A DNA stretch of 64,000 nt from Apostichopus japonicus. Lineage: Eukaryota > Echinodermata > Holothuroidea > Aspidochirotida > Stichopodidae. Where the stretch lies: assembly GCF_037975245.1 (NCBI RefSeq), contig NC_092569.1, positions 25,796,668 through 25,860,667 on the forward strand. The letters run 5' to 3'. Position 1 is the first letter of the stretch, and every line of letters begins with the position of its first letter. Below are positions 63,281 to 64,000 of the stretch, piece after piece. The position numbers were made by a program, and so were the translations under genes. The notes beneath the pieces were generated by a model. That model made no database searches. It was not told the DNA's origin and saw nothing but the letters and a program-made list of their open reading frames with translations.

Positions 63281-64000
63281 CTGTCGAGGCGATTGAGAAA
63301 AAGAATCACTCTGGTATGACTTACAAAGGCTACAGTGACGTCAGTATATCAAAAACAATCATGATAATGATCGTTAATATTTGTCATGTTAGGCTAAATA
63401 TCAGATCAGGTAAATAAAAGACAAGCATATTTATTCATTAGTGATAAGATTGAGCACATGATTGAATGGAATTAATTGAAGCAATGGTATTAAACCAACA
63501 TTGAATAATAAATGTTATTACTTATTTGATATCTAAAGATTAATTAAGTAATCTTTATGTGTCTGTATTTTGACCACTGTTCGTTGTACACAACCTTCTC
63601 ACTCCTCTCCCACCCCTACCCACCCCCACGACCAATACGCAAAATGTTGTTACAGTTATGCGCAGTGGCTCGCCTGGGTATTTAATAATTTTTGGGGCGA
63701 GTACCCTGACCCTCGACGGGGTATTCGGGCGTTCGGGTGAAGCCATCAATTCCACCACCTGAGGTTATCTTTAGAAACCTTTGTGTTAAGTCACAAGGAG
63801 AGTATATAAATTCAAGGAAATGTGTTTTTTGTATACTATATTGCGAGCTGTCATGTGCGAGGAAACCGCATCTAAAAGTATTTCATTCTAAACATTTCTC
63901 GTAGAGATCCTATCCTTTTCCACCCCGCTGGGAAATAGTAGTATTTTGGCCTGTCAGATGCCTGGAAATAGCATATGAAGTACTTTTAAATTTTTTTTCG
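63281..64000 (-). other. Probable intron of the FReD gene, no other exon seen
   Basis: AT-rich with a poly-C/poly-pyrimidine stretch near 63600-63635. No further FReD exon was recognised to the end of the window. Confidence 0.4.

Overview
The window is eukaryotic nuclear DNA from an animal. Genes are split by many GT..AG introns, TA-rich microsatellites and minisatellites are abundant, and most of the rest is transposon-derived. The gene content (a WSC/cysteine-rich extracellular protein, an NXPE-family protein, a fibrinogen-related domain), the dense TAGGCCTA-rich DNA near 27.5-28.3 kb and the repeat families suggest a marine deuterostome, most likely an echinoderm. A sea cucumber is my guess, from general look and not from any search.

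Layout. From 1 to about 21.1 kb, + strand, lies the 3' part of one large gene for a secreted or extracellular protein. Fourteen phase-compatible exons give at least 2190 codons: a WSC domain, a cysteine-rich region, a beta-sandwich region resembling the DUF11/conserved-repeat fold, a 3.8-kb exon with five cysteine-rich modules, three Ser/Thr-rich linkers and two dibasic cleavage-like sites, then an Asp-box (BNR-like) segment. Its introns carry tandem arrays that sit against splice sites, two short-TIR (hAT-like) elements, a LINE fragment and a MITE. From 21.2 to 26.9 kb there is a 1.77-kb minisatellite, a (ATC)n tract, a tRNA-derived SINE and one copy of a ~400-bp dispersed repeat.

From 26,875 to 38,997 is a nearly complete ~12.1-kb CACTA/EnSpm-type DNA transposon with matching termini. 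It carries a multi-exon SAM-domain accessory gene and, inside one intron of that gene, a zinc-finger/DDE-like transposase broken by one frameshift. From 39 to 48 kb the DNA is mostly repetitive: a tRNA-like element, a possible type II membrane-protein first exon, a 104-bp perfect palindrome, and a dead LINE split by a hAT MITE with a perfect 8-bp target duplication.

From 48,028 to 52,821 is a complete four-exon NXPE-family gene (552 aa: signal anchor, neurexophilin-like Ig domain, PC-esterase domain with GDS and DPH motifs). A decayed Penelope-like retroelement follows (53.3-55.1 kb), then an orphan exon resembling a sulfatase C-terminus. A second CACTA-like element (57,712-62,516) without visible transposase contains a nested 1.5-kb inverted-repeat element. 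The window ends with the last exon of a fibrinogen-related (FReD) gene on the minus strand.

All exon joins are read by eye from splice consensus, reading phase and protein character. No alignment or transcript evidence was available.
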